Below are positions 8,664-17,887 of a stretch of DNA of 53,874 nt, one piece after another. The position numbers and the translations under genes were made by a program. The stretch comes from Victivallaceae bacterium (GTDB lineage Bacteria; Verrucomicrobiota; Lentisphaeria; Victivallales; Victivallaceae), in the NCBI GenBank assembly GCA_024405675.1, contig JAKSOH010000004.1, positions 1 to 53,874 of the forward strand. The letters run 5' to 3'. The notes beneath the pieces are model-generated. The model was not told the DNA's origin and searched no databases. It saw only the letters and a program-made list of their open reading frames with translations. Numbering within the stretch: position 1 is the first letter of the stretch; the number at the start of each line of letters is the position of its first letter.

Positions 8664-9146
8664 TTATCCTTCGCTCCCGGTGCGCTTTTCCTTGATGGCG
8701 TTGAGTATTCCGTTGACGAATCCGACCGATTCCAGTCCTCCGTAGTCGCGGGCCATGGCCACCGCCTCGTTGATACTGACCACTACTGGAACCGTGTCCA
8801 CGTAGAGCATTTCTGCCGTGGCCATGCGGAGCAAATTCCTGCAGATTCCGCTGAGTCGGCTGAAATCCCAGCTCTTGCAATGGCTGGAGACTATGTCGTC
8901 GATTTCCTCCTTGTGGAGTTCCACTTCCGTGTAGAGTCGCTCGGCGTGCTTCTTGGCCCGCCGTACGCTTCGCTCGTCCGGTGTGCCGAACACCAATTCC
9001 ACCGCGGATTCGAAGTAGGGGTCGAAAGTGTCGGCTCCCGGCCTGTTGCCGTTCATCTCGCAGGCGAAAAGATATTGTAACGCGATCTCCCTGCCCATTC
9101 GGGGAGGGAGAACCGGCTTCGAACAAACTTTATCTTGGTCCTCCAT
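8664..9146 (-). CDS. nusB: Transcription antitermination factor NusB
   Basis: 160 residues, all-helical pattern of NusB with REIALQYLFACE near the start, and the conserved RNLLRMATAEMLYVDTVPVVVSINEAVAMARDYGGLESVGFVNGIL segment toward the end (given here as landmarks, residues about 110-155). NusB binds boxA RNA with S10 and promotes rRNA antitermination. It follows ribH directly, the common ribH-nusB pairing. The first 15 residues are polar and less conserved, so an internal start is possible. Confidence 0.94.
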   Translation of the reverse strand: MEDQDKVCSKPVLPPRMGREIALQYLFACEMNGNRPGADTFDPYFESAVELVFGTPDERSVRRAKKHAERLYTEVELHKEEIDDIVSSHCKSWDFSRLSGICRNLLRMATAEMLYVDTVPVVVSINEAVAMARDYGGLESVGFVNGILNAIKEKRTGSEG

Positions 9147-9156
9147 GACCGGAATC

Positions 9157-9636
9157 CTAGAACGACTTGTTCAGGTTGGCCATCTCGATGGCAGCTTCGG
9201 CCGCCGCGGCGCCTTTGTTTCCGGATTTGCTTCCGCTGCGCTCGATGGCCTGGTCGAGATTTTCCGCCGTCACCATTCCGTAGGTGACCGGAATTCCGGA
9301 CTCAAGTCCCAGTTGGGCCAGGCACTTGGAGACCTCGGTGTTGATGTATCCGGCGTGCGGAGTCGCACCCTGTATGACGACTCCAAGCGCGATCACCGCA
9401 TCGTATTTCTTGGTGTCGAGCAGTTTCTTGACGGCGAAGGGAATCTCGTAGGAGCCAGGCACGTAAGCTACAGTTATTCCATCGGCGTCCCCGCCATGGC
9501 GGACGATGCAGTCCACTGCTCCGTCCAGCAGGCGTCCGACGAAGAAGTCGTTGAACCTGGCGCAGACGATTCCAAAACGAAGTCCTTTGGCTTCGAGCGA
9601 ACCTTCGATGACGTTCTTCACGTTCTTCTCGTACAT
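9157..9636 (-). CDS. ribH: 6,7-dimethyl-8-ribityllumazine synthase
   Basis: 159 residues with the family pattern: GIVCARFNDFFVGRLLDGA, VPGSYEIPFAVKKL, VIALGVVIQGATPHAGYI and the late ENLDQAIERSGSKSGNKG. The enzyme joins 5-amino-6-ribitylaminouracil with 3,4-dihydroxybutanone phosphate, the penultimate riboflavin step, normally in a 60-mer or pentamer. AGGAGG lies 7 bases before the ATG. It sits between pheT and nusB, while ribD and ribE follow further along the same run. Confidence 0.97.
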   Translation of the reverse strand: MYEKNVKNVIEGSLEAKGLRFGIVCARFNDFFVGRLLDGAVDCIVRHGGDADGITVAYVPGSYEIPFAVKKLLDTKKYDAVIALGVVIQGATPHAGYINTEVSKCLAQLGLESGIPVTYGMVTAENLDQAIERSGSKSGNKGAAAAEAAIEMANLNKSF

Positions 9637-9647
9637 GTGGATTCCTC

Positions 9648-12050
9648 CTATCTCAGTTCAATCTTGAGTTCTTTTTCCAGTCGTCCGCGCAACTTCTCGA
9701 CAGCGGAATTTATCTCGGCGTCCTTGAGCGTGCGGTCCTTGCCGCGGAACGTCAGCGAGTACGCCATGCTGCGGCGATGATCGGCGCGCAGCTTCTCATC
9801 GTCGAAGACGTCGAAGAGTCGCACCTGCTCCAGATTCGGCACATGGCACTTGGAAATGAATCCAATTATCTCCGAATGCACGAGGGTGTCCGGCACAATC
9901 ATGGCGATGTCGCGTCTCGTGGCCGGATACTGGGTCCACGGACGGAATTCCGCCACGTCTCCACCAATGGCGTTGAAGAACGCCGCTGCGTCGACCTGCG
10001 CCACGAAAGCGGGGGATGCGTTGCGCCAGGTCACCAGCTTGTCGGCCAGTTGCCCAAACGCTCCGACGACTTTTCCGGCTACGGAAATCTCGGCCGCCGA
10101 TCCGGGCTTGAACCTGCGGTCCCCGGTCAGCGGTTTCATGGACAACTTGGCGATGCCGAACTTGCCGAAGATATCCTCGAGCTCTCCCTTCATATCGAAG
10201 AAATCGTATTCGACCTTCATCTCGGATCCGAACCTCTCCCCGTGGACCTGCCCGGTGAGAAACATGATGAGTTCAAGACGTTCCTCGGGATACTTTTCGG
10301 CATTGGCGCAGAAGCAACGGTCGAGTTCAAAGAGAGCGAGATTTTCGTTGCCGTTGTCGCGGTTGCGCCTGGCTATGTCCAACATGCCTCCAAGCAAGCT
10401 CGGCCGCATGACGGCCATTTCCGGACTGAGAGGATTGGCAAGCGCCACAAGGTCGGCTTGCTCGAACCTCGGATCGGCCAGGGCCGTCTTGGGTCCGGTG
10501 ATGCTATAGCTGACACACTCGCAAAAACCGCGTTCCACGATGGCGTCGCGCAAACGATGCAGTTTCTCATAGGCGTCCTCGCGCATCGAGGCGCATATCT
10601 TGCCCTTTACGGGGACTTCCGGCACCTTGTCGAGTCCGCTTACGCGAGCGACTTCCTCAGCGAGATCGGCTTCCCTTGAAAGATCGTTCCTGTAGAGCGG
10701 AGCCTTAACGCGGCATCGGTCTCCGGCTTTTTCCAGGATATCGAGTCCGAGCCGACGGAAGATGTCGACGATCCCGTCGTTGTCGATATCGATGCCGACC
10801 AACGCGCGGATGCGGTCGAACGAGCAGGATATCTCATTTTCGGCCGGACGTCCGGAGTTGATGTCGAGCGTCTCGAATTCCTGATGGCCTCCGGCAAGCT
10901 CGATGATCAAACTGGCCGCCCTGGCCGAGGCAATCTCGGCCATGTCGTAGTCGACGCCACGTTCGTAACGATAGCTGGAGTCGCTGGAGACGCCGAGCCG
11001 GCGCGAAGTACGCCGTATCGAGGCCGGGGCGAAAACCGCGCTTTCCAAAAGCAGGTCGATGGTGTCGTCGGATATTCCGGAACGTTCGCCGCCCATCACT
11101 CCTGCCAGCGCCACCGGTCCGTTGTCATCGGCGATGACGAGATTTTCCGAGGACAGGGAGACTTCCTTGCCGTCGAGCAGCACCATTTTCTCCCCGTCGT
11201 TGGCGCGCCTGGCGATCACATGGTTGCCGGCCAGCTTGTTGTAGTCGAAAGCATGCAGCGGCTGCCCGAGTTCCATGAGTACGAAGTTAGTGACGTCGAC
11301 GACGTTGTTGATGCTACGCAAACCGACGCTTTCGAGTCGTTCGACCATCCACTTGGGCGACGGCCCGACCTTGATGCCGCGTATGACGCGGCCGATGTAG
11401 CGGACGCAAAGGTCCGGCGCCTCGACTGTGACGAGACCTTGATTTGTTCCGGATCCGGTCACCGGCTCAATCTTTGGGAGCACCGCTTCGCCTTTGATGA
11501 GGCAGGCCACGTCGCGGGCGATTCCGTACATGCTCAACCAGTCCGGGCGGTTAGGCGTCACCTCTACTTCAATCTGGGTGTCGCCGGGATACATCGCGCG
11601 AACCGACTGGCCGAGCGGAGTTCCTTCCGGGAAAATCATGAGACCGGAGTTGTCATTGGAAATCCCGAGCTCGGCCGCACTGCACATCATGCCGAACGAC
11701 TCGACGCCGCGCAGCTTGGATTTCTTGATTTTGAAAGTTCCCTCCGGCGTCGTGAACATCGCGCCGATTGTCGCCAGCGGAACAATCTTTCCTGCGTCGC
11801 AGTTCGGCGCGCCGCAGACAATCTGGAGCACCTCCTTGCCGTCGTTGACCTTGCAGACGGAGAGATGGTCGGAATCGGGGTGGGGGAGACGCTCCATGAT
11901 ACGTGCTGTGACGACACCATCCGGAACGGTGGACGTAGACTCGACCTTCTCCACCTCGATTCCCGCGGTGGTGAGCCGGCGGCACAACGTTTCGTCATCC
12001 AATCCGCCGAGATCGACGTATTGGGACAACCAGATTTTCGATATGTTCAT
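9648..12050 (-). CDS. pheT: Phenylalanyl-tRNA synthetase beta subunit
   Basis: 800 residues, full length for bacterial PheT. Domains in order: the N-terminal start ISKIWLSQYVDL, a tRNA-binding EMAP-like domain with HPDSDHLSVCKV and IVCGAPN, the B3/B4 editing region, B5 (residues near 420-470), the core FDIR-like module and the C-terminal anticodon-binding ferredoxin-like fold (ending in LKDAEINSAVEKLRGRLEKEL). It forms the alpha2-beta2 enzyme with pheS, whose stop lies 11 bases upstream. AAAGGAGG precedes the ATG. Confidence 0.98.
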   Translation of the reverse strand: MNISKIWLSQYVDLGGLDDETLCRRLTTAGIEVEKVESTSTVPDGVVTARIMERLPHPDSDHLSVCKVNDGKEVLQIVCGAPNCDAGKIVPLATIGAMFTTPEGTFKIKKSKLRGVESFGMMCSAAELGISNDNSGLMIFPEGTPLGQSVRAMYPGDTQIEVEVTPNRPDWLSMYGIARDVACLIKGEAVLPKIEPVTGSGTNQGLVTVEAPDLCVRYIGRVIRGIKVGPSPKWMVERLESVGLRSINNVVDVTNFVLMELGQPLHAFDYNKLAGNHVIARRANDGEKMVLLDGKEVSLSSENLVIADDNGPVALAGVMGGERSGISDDTIDLLLESAVFAPASIRRTSRRLGVSSDSSYRYERGVDYDMAEIASARAASLIIELAGGHQEFETLDINSGRPAENEISCSFDRIRALVGIDIDNDGIVDIFRRLGLDILEKAGDRCRVKAPLYRNDLSREADLAEEVARVSGLDKVPEVPVKGKICASMREDAYEKLHRLRDAIVERGFCECVSYSITGPKTALADPRFEQADLVALANPLSPEMAVMRPSLLGGMLDIARRNRDNGNENLALFELDRCFCANAEKYPEERLELIMFLTGQVHGERFGSEMKVEYDFFDMKGELEDIFGKFGIAKLSMKPLTGDRRFKPGSAAEISVAGKVVGAFGQLADKLVTWRNASPAFVAQVDAAAFFNAIGGDVAEFRPWTQYPATRRDIAMIVPDTLVHSEIIGFISKCHVPNLEQVRLFDVFDDEKLRADHRRSMAYSLTFRGKDRTLKDAEINSAVEKLRGRLEKELKIELR

Positions 12051-12061
12051 TCTCCCCTCCT

Positions 12062-13078
12062 TTAGAATTGTTCCAGGAACCGCACGTCATTGTCATACAG
12101 CAGACGCAGGTCGGGGATGCGGTAGCGAAGCATCGCAAGACGCTCTATTCCGAGTCCGAACGCGTATCCGGTCCAGACGGTCGGGTCGTAGCCGACCGCC
12201 TCGAATACGGCTGGATCGACCATGCCGGCGCCGGCGATTTCGATGTATCCGGAATTCTTGCACACCGGGCATCCCTTGCCGCCGCAGACAACGCAGGTGA
12301 AGTCATATTCCACGCTCGGCTCGGTGAACGGGAAGAAGTGCGGGCGAAGGCGCACCTTGACGTCATCGCCGTACATCTCGCGGGCAAAGCACTGGAGCAC
12401 GCTCTTGAGGTCGGCCAGCGACACACCGCGGTCGACGTAGAGTCCTTCGATCTGGTGGAAGTTCATTCCGTGGGTCGCGTCCGGAGTGTCGCGTCTGAAT
12501 ACGCGGCCCGGGGCGACGATTCGCACCGGCGGGGTATGGGTTTCCATGACGCGGATCTGGACCGGGGAGGTCTGGGAACGGAGAATCCGGCCGTCCGGCA
12601 GGTAGAAGGTGTCCTGCAGGTCCCTCGACGGGTGGTCGGCCGGGGTGTTCAGCGCGTCGAAGTTGTGGTAGACGTCCTCTATTTCCGGACCGTCGGCGAC
12701 GATGAATCCCATCCGGCGGAAGATTGCGACGCATTCGTCGGTCAACTGGCTGATCGGATGGCGATGTCCGAGACGTGGACGACGTCCTGGCAGTGAGATG
12801 TCGATTGCCTCTTCTGCTCCGGATCCGGCATTAAGCTCGGAGAGCTTTTCCTGCAGCATGTTCTGAATGGCGGAACGTCCTTCGTTGAACGCCCGTCCTG
12901 CATCCTTGCGCTCCTCCGGCGCCAGCTGGCTCATTCCCTTTGACAATTCAGGGAACAGCCCGTTGCGTCCGAGATATTCGATTCGCACGGCCTCGACATC
13001 GTTCGCGCATGTGCACGCGGAAAATTTTTTTCTCGCCGCCGCCACCGCGGTGTTGACGGCCTCGACAATACTATTCAT
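12062..13078 (-). CDS. pheS: Phenylalanyl-tRNA synthetase alpha subunit
   Basis: 338 residues with an N-terminal coiled-coil region (about 1-85), then the class II catalytic core: GHRHPISQLTDECVAIF, motif 2 region RTHTPPVRI-like followed by GRVFRRDTPDATH, and motif 3 AFGLGIERLAMLRYRIPDLR. A CxxC-CxxC-like pair (CVVCGGKGCPVC, near 265-280) in the core may bind zinc or stabilise a loop. A strong hairpin lies in the short leader between rplT and this gene. Confidence 0.97.
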   Translation of the reverse strand: MNSIVEAVNTAVAAARKKFSACTCANDVEAVRIEYLGRNGLFPELSKGMSQLAPEERKDAGRAFNEGRSAIQNMLQEKLSELNAGSGAEEAIDISLPGRRPRLGHRHPISQLTDECVAIFRRMGFIVADGPEIEDVYHNFDALNTPADHPSRDLQDTFYLPDGRILRSQTSPVQIRVMETHTPPVRIVAPGRVFRRDTPDATHGMNFHQIEGLYVDRGVSLADLKSVLQCFAREMYGDDVKVRLRPHFFPFTEPSVEYDFTCVVCGGKGCPVCKNSGYIEIAGAGMVDPAVFEAVGYDPTVWTGYAFGLGIERLAMLRYRIPDLRLLYDNDVRFLEQF

Positions 13079-13100
13079 TTCATACCCCCGGATAATGATG

Positions 13101-13140
13101 GAAACAGCCTGTCCGGCGATTCGCCGGTCCAGGCTGTTCC
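13101..13140 (-). promoter_or_regulatory. Long stem-loop in the rplT-pheS spacer
   Basis: AACAGCCTG (13103-13111) pairs with CAGGCTGTT (13130-13138), and inside it CCGGCG pairs with CGCCGG around an ATT loop. The two helices stack across one-base and two-base gaps, making a very stable hairpin about 25 bases before the pheS start. No run of T follows on the minus strand, so a simple intrinsic terminator is unlikely. It could be an mRNA processing or stability element, or part of a pheST control structure. Confidence 0.65.
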
Positions 13141-13166
13141 GCTGTGTTCTGGCTAAAGCGCCGGTT

Positions 13167-13517
13167 CTAGGCCTGGACCACCCTTTCGACCAGGGCCTTG
13201 AATTCCGCCGGCTCGCGCACGGCGAGATCGGCCAGAACCTTGCGATTCAGCTCAATGTTGGCCTTTTTCAGACCATTCATGAACTTGCTGTAGGTGACAC
13301 CGATTTCCCTGCAGGCCGCGTTGATACGGACAATCCAAAGTCCGCGATACTGCTGCTTCTTCTGCTTGCGTCCCTCGTAGGAGTGGACCAGGGCCTTGTC
13401 AACCGCATCGTACGCGGTGCGGATGGTGCGGCTACTGTTTCCGTAGAAACCCTTGGCGCGCTCGAGAGTACGCTTGCGACGCTTCCTGGAGGGGACTGCA
13501 CATGTGGTTCTTGACAT
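13167..13517 (-). CDS. rplT: 50S ribosomal protein L20
   Basis: 116 residues with the expected very basic start ([19 protein letters not shown]) and the core [40 protein letters not shown] region at residues about 55-95. L20 binds 23S rRNA early in assembly and in several bacteria represses its own operon. The position after rpmI and infC is the conserved infC-rpmI-rplT arrangement. AGGAGG precedes the ATG. Confidence 0.98.
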   Translation of the reverse strand: MSRTTCAVPSRKRRKRTLERAKGFYGNSSRTIRTAYDAVDKALVHSYEGRKQKKQQYRGLWIVRINAACREIGVTYSKFMNGLKKANIELNRKVLADLAVREPAEFKALVERVVQA

Positions 13518-13535
13518 GATTCCGTTCCTCCTTTT

Positions 13536-13736
13536 TTAAAGTCCGTAGGGGAGAGCCGCCTTGATGCGGTTCTTCTCGGCCGATGACACGGCTCCGTCCT
13601 TGCGGAGATTACGACGACGCTTCGCGTTCTTGCTGCTCTTCAGGTGACGAGCACCTGCCTTGTGGTGACGGAACGCGCCCGTCCCCGTTTCCTTGAGCCG
13701 CTTGGCGGCACATTTTCTTGTCTTCAACTTCGGCAT
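13536..13736 (-). CDS. rpmI: 50S ribosomal protein L35
   Basis: 66 residues, highly basic, with the family pattern PKLKTRKCAAKRLKETGTG and HLKSSKNAKRRRNLRK. AAGGAG lies before the ATG. The gene sits between infC and rplT as in most bacteria, and the product is a small component of the large ribosomal subunit. Confidence 0.97.
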   Translation of the reverse strand: MPKLKTRKCAAKRLKETGTGAFRHHKAGARHLKSSKNAKRRRNLRKDGAVSSAEKNRIKAALPYGL

Positions 13737-13827
13737 TGTTCTTCTCCTTGTTTCTTGTTGCGGACCAACCGGTCCATATAAATGCCGAGCCGGTCAATGC
13801 TACCACCGGCTGCGGCGACCAAACAGA

Positions 13828-14337
13828 CTATTTGGGTCTTACTATCGCGGATACGAACTTACCCTCCTGATTGGGAGCTCTGAGAAGTTCGCATCTGTCA
13901 CCTATCTCCGCCACGATCTTGTTCAGCAAGTCGAACGCAGGAGCCGCATTCTTGTTTTCGCGACCCCTCAGCGTCACCGTAATCTGAACCCGATGCTTAA
14001 GCGCGAGAAATTCCAACGCATGCTGCAACTTGGTGTCATAGTCATGCTGACCGATGCTGATGGTGAATTTGACTTCCTTCACCTTGCTAGCCGCATTGTT
14101 CTGCCGTTGCGCCTTCTGGTTCTTTTTCTGCATGTAGCAGAATTTCCCAAAGTCGGCGAACTTCACGACTGGGGGCGTGGACTTGTCCGACACCAACATG
14201 AGGTCGTATCCGGCTTCCTGCGCAAGCTCCTGGGCCCTGCGGTAGGAAACCACGCCCATTTGCTCCCCTTCAGCACCGATGAGTCTCACATCCGAGAGTC
14301 TGATGCTGCGATCGTTGGGTTTGAGTAGAGTTGCTAT
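13828..14337 (-). CDS. infC: Translation initiation factor IF-3 (probable ATA start)
   Basis: With the start placed at ATA 14337 the protein has 169 residues, close to the usual 170-180. The N-terminal domain segment NDRSIRLSDVRLIGAEGEQMG aligns in pattern with the conserved IR..EVR.I...GEQLG of other IF-3 proteins, so the frame must extend past the first standard start codon (GTG 14289), which would delete the first beta strand. Between ATA and the thrS stop there is no ATG, GTG or TTG in frame, and AGGG lies 7 bases before the ATA. Rare AUU/AUC/AUA-type starts in infC are known to let IF-3 repress its own synthesis. The C-terminal domain (VKEVKFTISIGQHDYDTKL) is normal. Confidence 0.92.
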   Translation of the reverse strand: MATLLKPNDRSIRLSDVRLIGAEGEQMGVVSYRRAQELAQEAGYDLMLVSDKSTPPVVKFADFGKFCYMQKKNQKAQRQNNAASKVKEVKFTISIGQHDYDTKLQHALEFLALKHRVQITVTLRGRENKNAAPAFDLLNKIVAEIGDRCELLRAPNQEGKFVSAIVRPK

Positions 14338-14396
14338 AGTTCGGCCCTGCCTTTCTTTATCTTCGTTGACGACTCGTGTGAAAAAATAATATAGTT

Positions 14397-16121
14397 CTAG
14401 ATCCGCTTCGTGTCAACCTCTTCGCGCATCCTTGCAATCAGGGCGGCGAGGTCCATGCTTCCAAGGTCTCCGTCCCGCCGGCTGCGAACCGCGACCTGTC
14501 CGGATTCCGCTTCGCGTTCGCCGATGACCGCCATGTAAGGCAGTCTCTCCAAACGTCCGTCACGAATCTTCGCACCCAGTCCGGCGGAACGTTCGTCCAC
14601 CGAGACGCGGAAACCGGACTGCTTCAGGGCGGCCTCCAGCTCTTTGGCGCGGGTTATCTGCGACTCGCCGACCGGCAGAATCCTGATCTGTTCGGGGGCC
14701 AGCCACAGCGGGAAGGCGCCGGCATAGTGTTCGACGAGTATTCCGAAGAATCTCTCGAGACTGCCGAGAAGCGCCCGGTGCACCATGTATGGCTGGTGTC
14801 TCTCGCCGTCGCTACCGACGTAGGTCATGTTGAAACGTTCGGGCAGGTTGAAGTCGAACTGGATGGTCGTCGTCTGCCATTCACGGCCGATGGCGTCCTT
14901 GATTTTCAGGTCGATCTTCGGTCCGTAGAAAGCCCCGCCTCCCTCGTCCACCTCGCAGTTGAGTCCGGCCTTGTCGATGGCCTTGCGCAACGACTCGGTG
15001 GCCTGGGCCCAGCGTTCCGGCGCGCCGACCGCCTTCTCCGGCCGGGTCGACAGGTACGGCTTGATGTCGGTGAATCCGAACGACCGGTTGATATAGAGGC
15101 TGAAACGTAGCACCTCCGCAATCTCATCCTCGATGGACTCCGGGGTGCAGATGATATGGGCGTCGTCTTGCGTGAACCCGCGGACGCGCATAAGTCCATG
15201 CAGAGAGCCTGACTTCTCGTAGCGGTAGACCGTTCCGAGTTCGGCCCAGCGGAGCGGAAGCTCGCGGTAGCTGCGCTGGCGGGACTGGTAAATCTCGATG
15301 TGGAACGGGCAGTTCATCGGCTTGACGTAGTAGTCGCCGCCGTCGATGTCCATCGGGGAGTACATTCCCTCGCGGTAGAAACCGAGGTGTCCGCTGGTCT
15401 CCCAAAGAAGGCTTTGGCCGATGTGCGGCGTGTTGAGCAGCTGGTAGCCGTTCTTGTAGTGCTCTTCCTTCCAGTAGGACTCGATGAGATGGCGTATCAG
15501 GGCGCCCTTCGGGTGCCACAACACGAGACCTGGTCCGACGTTCTCCGAGAATCCAAAGAGATCGAGTTCGGTGCCGAGTTTCCGATGGTCTCGTTTGGCC
15601 GCCTCCTCCATCATCTTCAGGTAGGCGTCGAGTTCCTCCTTGGTGGCGAATGCTGTTCCGTAGACGCGCTGGAGCATCGGGTTCTTCTCGTCGCCTCTGA
15701 AATAGCTTCCGGCTACGCTTGTCAGTTTGATCGCACCGATGTCGCCGGACGCATCGACGTGAGGTCCGCGGCAGAGATCGACGAAATCGCCGGTGCGGTA
15801 GAAACTGATGGTCTGTCCTTCCTCGATGTCGGCGAGACGCTCGAGCTTGTATTGCTGACCCTCGAGAAGCTTTTTCGCCTCGTCGCGGGTGGTTTCGAAA
15901 CGCTCGAACGGAATGTTGCGGCCGATAATCTTGCGCATTTCCTTCTCTATGGCCTTGAGATCGTCAGTGACGAGCCTGTGTTCCATATCGAAGTCGTAGT
16001 AGAATCCGTTTGCCGTTGCGGGACCGATGTCAAACTTGACGTCCGGATACAGTTTCTTCACAGCGGCCGCCATGACATGCGCCGCGCTGTGCCTGATCGT
16101 GCTTAGATCAAAATTGCTCAT
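14397..16121 (-). CDS. thrS: Threonyl-tRNA synthetase lacking the TGS domain
   Basis: 574 residues. It starts almost at once with the editing domain (RHSAAHVMAAAVKKLYP, matching the HxxxH zinc motif region), then carries the class II core with SGHLGFYREGMY, KPMNCPFHI, RGFTQDDAHIIC and MVHRALLGSLERFFGILVEH, and ends with the anticodon-binding domain. The roughly 60-residue N-terminal TGS domain of the 640-residue Escherichia coli enzyme is absent. Such short forms exist in other bacteria. AGGAG stands 5 bases before the ATG. thrS heads the classical thrS-infC-rpmI-rplT-pheST cluster. Confidence 0.97.
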   Translation of the reverse strand: MSNFDLSTIRHSAAHVMAAAVKKLYPDVKFDIGPATANGFYYDFDMEHRLVTDDLKAIEKEMRKIIGRNIPFERFETTRDEAKKLLEGQQYKLERLADIEEGQTISFYRTGDFVDLCRGPHVDASGDIGAIKLTSVAGSYFRGDEKNPMLQRVYGTAFATKEELDAYLKMMEEAAKRDHRKLGTELDLFGFSENVGPGLVLWHPKGALIRHLIESYWKEEHYKNGYQLLNTPHIGQSLLWETSGHLGFYREGMYSPMDIDGGDYYVKPMNCPFHIEIYQSRQRSYRELPLRWAELGTVYRYEKSGSLHGLMRVRGFTQDDAHIICTPESIEDEIAEVLRFSLYINRSFGFTDIKPYLSTRPEKAVGAPERWAQATESLRKAIDKAGLNCEVDEGGGAFYGPKIDLKIKDAIGREWQTTTIQFDFNLPERFNMTYVGSDGERHQPYMVHRALLGSLERFFGILVEHYAGAFPLWLAPEQIRILPVGESQITRAKELEAALKQSGFRVSVDERSAGLGAKIRDGRLERLPYMAVIGEREAESGQVAVRSRRDGDLGSMDLAALIARMREEVDTKRI

Positions 16122-16161
16122 TTTTTCTCCTAACGCTTATCCTGCTATGTCAAAAATATCT

Positions 16162-16872
16162 CTATAACAACTCCAATTGCTCCGGAGCGTCCGGAGCGAA
16201 CAGCATCACGGGGTGGAACGTCATTCGGTGCACCGCGCACGGACCGTGCTTCTTCAGCGCGGCGAGATGTTCAGGCGTTCCGTATCCCTTGTTTCCTGCG
16301 AAGCCGTATTCAGGATACTTCTTCGCGAGCTCCAGCATGATGTCGTCCCTCGTCACCTTGGCGATTATGCTTGCGGCAGCTATGCTGGCCGAAAGTGCGT
16401 CGCCGTCGACAAGATTGCGCGACACGACTTCGAAACCATTCACAGGAAGTCCATCGACCAGAACAACGTCGGGCTTCCTGTCCAGCGCCGCCGCGGCCTT
16501 GCGCATGGCCTTGTGCGTCGCCTTCAGTATGTTAATCTCGTCGATGACCTCGTTGGACTCGATCCCGACGCCGATGCTAATGTCCTTCAGTTCCTTCAGC
16601 TGCCTGAAGAGTTCGCGCCTTCCCGCGTCCGAAAGTTGCTTGGAGTCATATACTCCGGGCAGTTCCACGAATCGCGGCAACACCACCGCGGCGGCCACGA
16701 CGGGACCGGCCAGACAACCGCGTCCCGCCTCGTCGATTCCGGCGATGCAAGAAAAACCCTCCGCCCAGAGCCCGCGCTCCGGCCGGAGGAGATCGTCGTC
16801 CGCCACCAGCGGCGGACGGACGTTTCTATGCCTAGTTTGCGCGGAGCTCTTTGACTCTGGCATCTTTTCCAA
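16162..16872 (-). CDS. rnhB: Ribonuclease HII
   Basis: 236 residues if it starts at TTG 16872, which has GAGGAA at ideal spacing inside the end of rplS; ATG 16863 is the alternative. The core shows the catalytic pattern [32 protein letters not shown] and the later [11 protein letters not shown]. RNase HII cleaves the RNA strand of RNA-DNA hybrids and starts removal of misincorporated ribonucleotides. About 40 residues before the core are polar and Arg-rich, more than usual. The rplS-rnhB order is common in bacteria. Confidence 0.95.
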   Translation of the reverse strand: MEKMPESKSSAQTRHRNVRPPLVADDDLLRPERGLWAEGFSCIAGIDEAGRGCLAGPVVAAAVVLPRFVELPGVYDSKQLSDAGRRELFRQLKELKDISIGVGIESNEVIDEINILKATHKAMRKAAAALDRKPDVVLVDGLPVNGFEVVSRNLVDGDALSASIAAASIIAKVTRDDIMLELAKKYPEYGFAGNKGYGTPEHLAALKKHGPCAVHRMTFHPVMLFAPDAPEQLELL

Positions 16873-17179
16873 TCTTGTTCCTCAGGTAATACAACTTGGA
16901 GCGACGAACCTTGCCGCGACGAACCACCTCAATCTTCTCGAGACGGGGGCTGTTGATCGGGAACACGCGCTCGACTCCCTGTCCGGCCTGGACTCGACGG
17001 ACCGTGAAGGTTTCCTCGATTCCGGTTCCGCGACGGGAAATGACCACTCCCTGGAACTGCTGCAAGCGCTCGGTCTCTCCCTCGACGATCTTGACGGAGA
17101 GCTTCACGGTGTCGCCGACGCAAAAGTCGGGACGCTCGACCTTTGCTTCGGCCTTGCGGATCTTTTCAACTGCATTCAT
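16832..17179 (-). CDS. rplS: 50S ribosomal protein L19
   Basis: 115 residues with the L19 pattern: [41 protein letters not shown], and [32 protein letters not shown] in the second half. L19 lies at the interface between the two ribosomal subunits. Its ATG overlaps the trmD stop as ATGA, with AAAGGA upstream, so translation is probably coupled. Confidence 0.98.
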   Translation of the reverse strand: MNAVEKIRKAEAKVERPDFCVGDTVKLSVKIVEGETERLQQFQGVVISRRGTGIEETFTVRRVQAGQGVERVFPINSPRLEKIEVVRRGKVRRSKLYYLRNKIGKDARVKELRAN

Positions 17180-17883
17180 CTTCGTTGTCCTTTCATTCTG
17201 CCTTCAATCAGATATTTTTCCCAGAGGTCGGGCCGCCGGCACCTGGTGAGTCGCTCCATCTCCTTGCGACGGAACTTCTCTATTTTCGAGTGGTCACCGC
17301 TCAACAACACCTCCGGCACTCCGTCGCCTTCTCGCGTCACGGACCGAGTGTACTGCGGATATTCCAGCAGCCCATCCATATGCGATTCATGACGCGACGA
17401 CTCGTCGTCGCCGAGCGCTCCCGGCAGCAACCTTGCGACAGTGTCGCAGATTACCATCGCCGGAAGAACTCCGTTGGACAGCACGTAGTCGCCGATGGAT
17501 ATCTCCCGGTCGACTTCGCTGTCGATCACCCGCTGGTCAATGCCCTCGTAGTGACCGCAGACAATGATCAGATGCTTTTCCTCCGCCAGTTCGTTGGCGA
17601 TCTCCTGATTGAAGAGCTCGCCCCTTGGTGAAGTCAGCACGACCAAGCTGTCGCGTCTTTTTTTCGCCCTGATCGCTCCGACAAGTGGATCGACCATCAT
17701 CAACATCCCGGGCCCGCCACCGTAAGGCTTGTCATCCACCGTTCCGCGCTTGTCCACGGCCCAGTCCCTTACGTTTACCGCATTTATCTCGACAATGCCG
17801 TTTCTTACGGCCCTGCCGATGACGCTGTCCCCGAGCGGACCCGGAAAAAGTCCGGGAAACAACGTCAAGACATCTATTCGCAT
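17176..17883 (-). CDS. trmD: tRNA (guanine-37-N1)-methyltransferase
   Basis: 235 residues from ATG 17883 ([15 protein letters not shown], the normal family start); an in-frame ATG 15 bases upstream is possible. The trefoil-knot SPOUT fold is visible in [41 protein letters not shown] and the S-adenosylmethionine-binding [17 protein letters not shown]. The enzyme methylates G37 next to the anticodon and prevents frameshifting. It lies between khpA and rplS, with rimM missing from its usual place. Confidence 0.96.
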   Translation of the reverse strand: MRIDVLTLFPGLFPGPLGDSVIGRAVRNGIVEINAVNVRDWAVDKRGTVDDKPYGGGPGMLMMVDPLVGAIRAKKRRDSLVVLTSPRGELFNQEIANELAEEKHLIIVCGHYEGIDQRVIDSEVDREISIGDYVLSNGVLPAMVICDTVARLLPGALGDDESSRHESHMDGLLEYPQYTRSVTREGDGVPEVLLSGDHSKIEKFRRKEMERLTRCRRPDLWEKYLIEGRMKGQRR

Positions 17884-17887
17884 GAAG

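Noticed and set aside
10884-12065. 393-residue plus-strand open frame opposite pheT
   Set aside because: Shadow of pheT; composition (His, Asp, Arg rich) is typical of antisense translation.
13828-14289. Shorter infC starting at GTG 14289
   Set aside because: This would remove the conserved first strand of the N-terminal domain that is clearly encoded upstream in frame.
16134-16152. TTGACA on the minus strand just before thrS, as a separate promoter
   Set aside because: No acceptable -10 box follows at 16-18 bases; the space is taken by the ribosome site of thrS.
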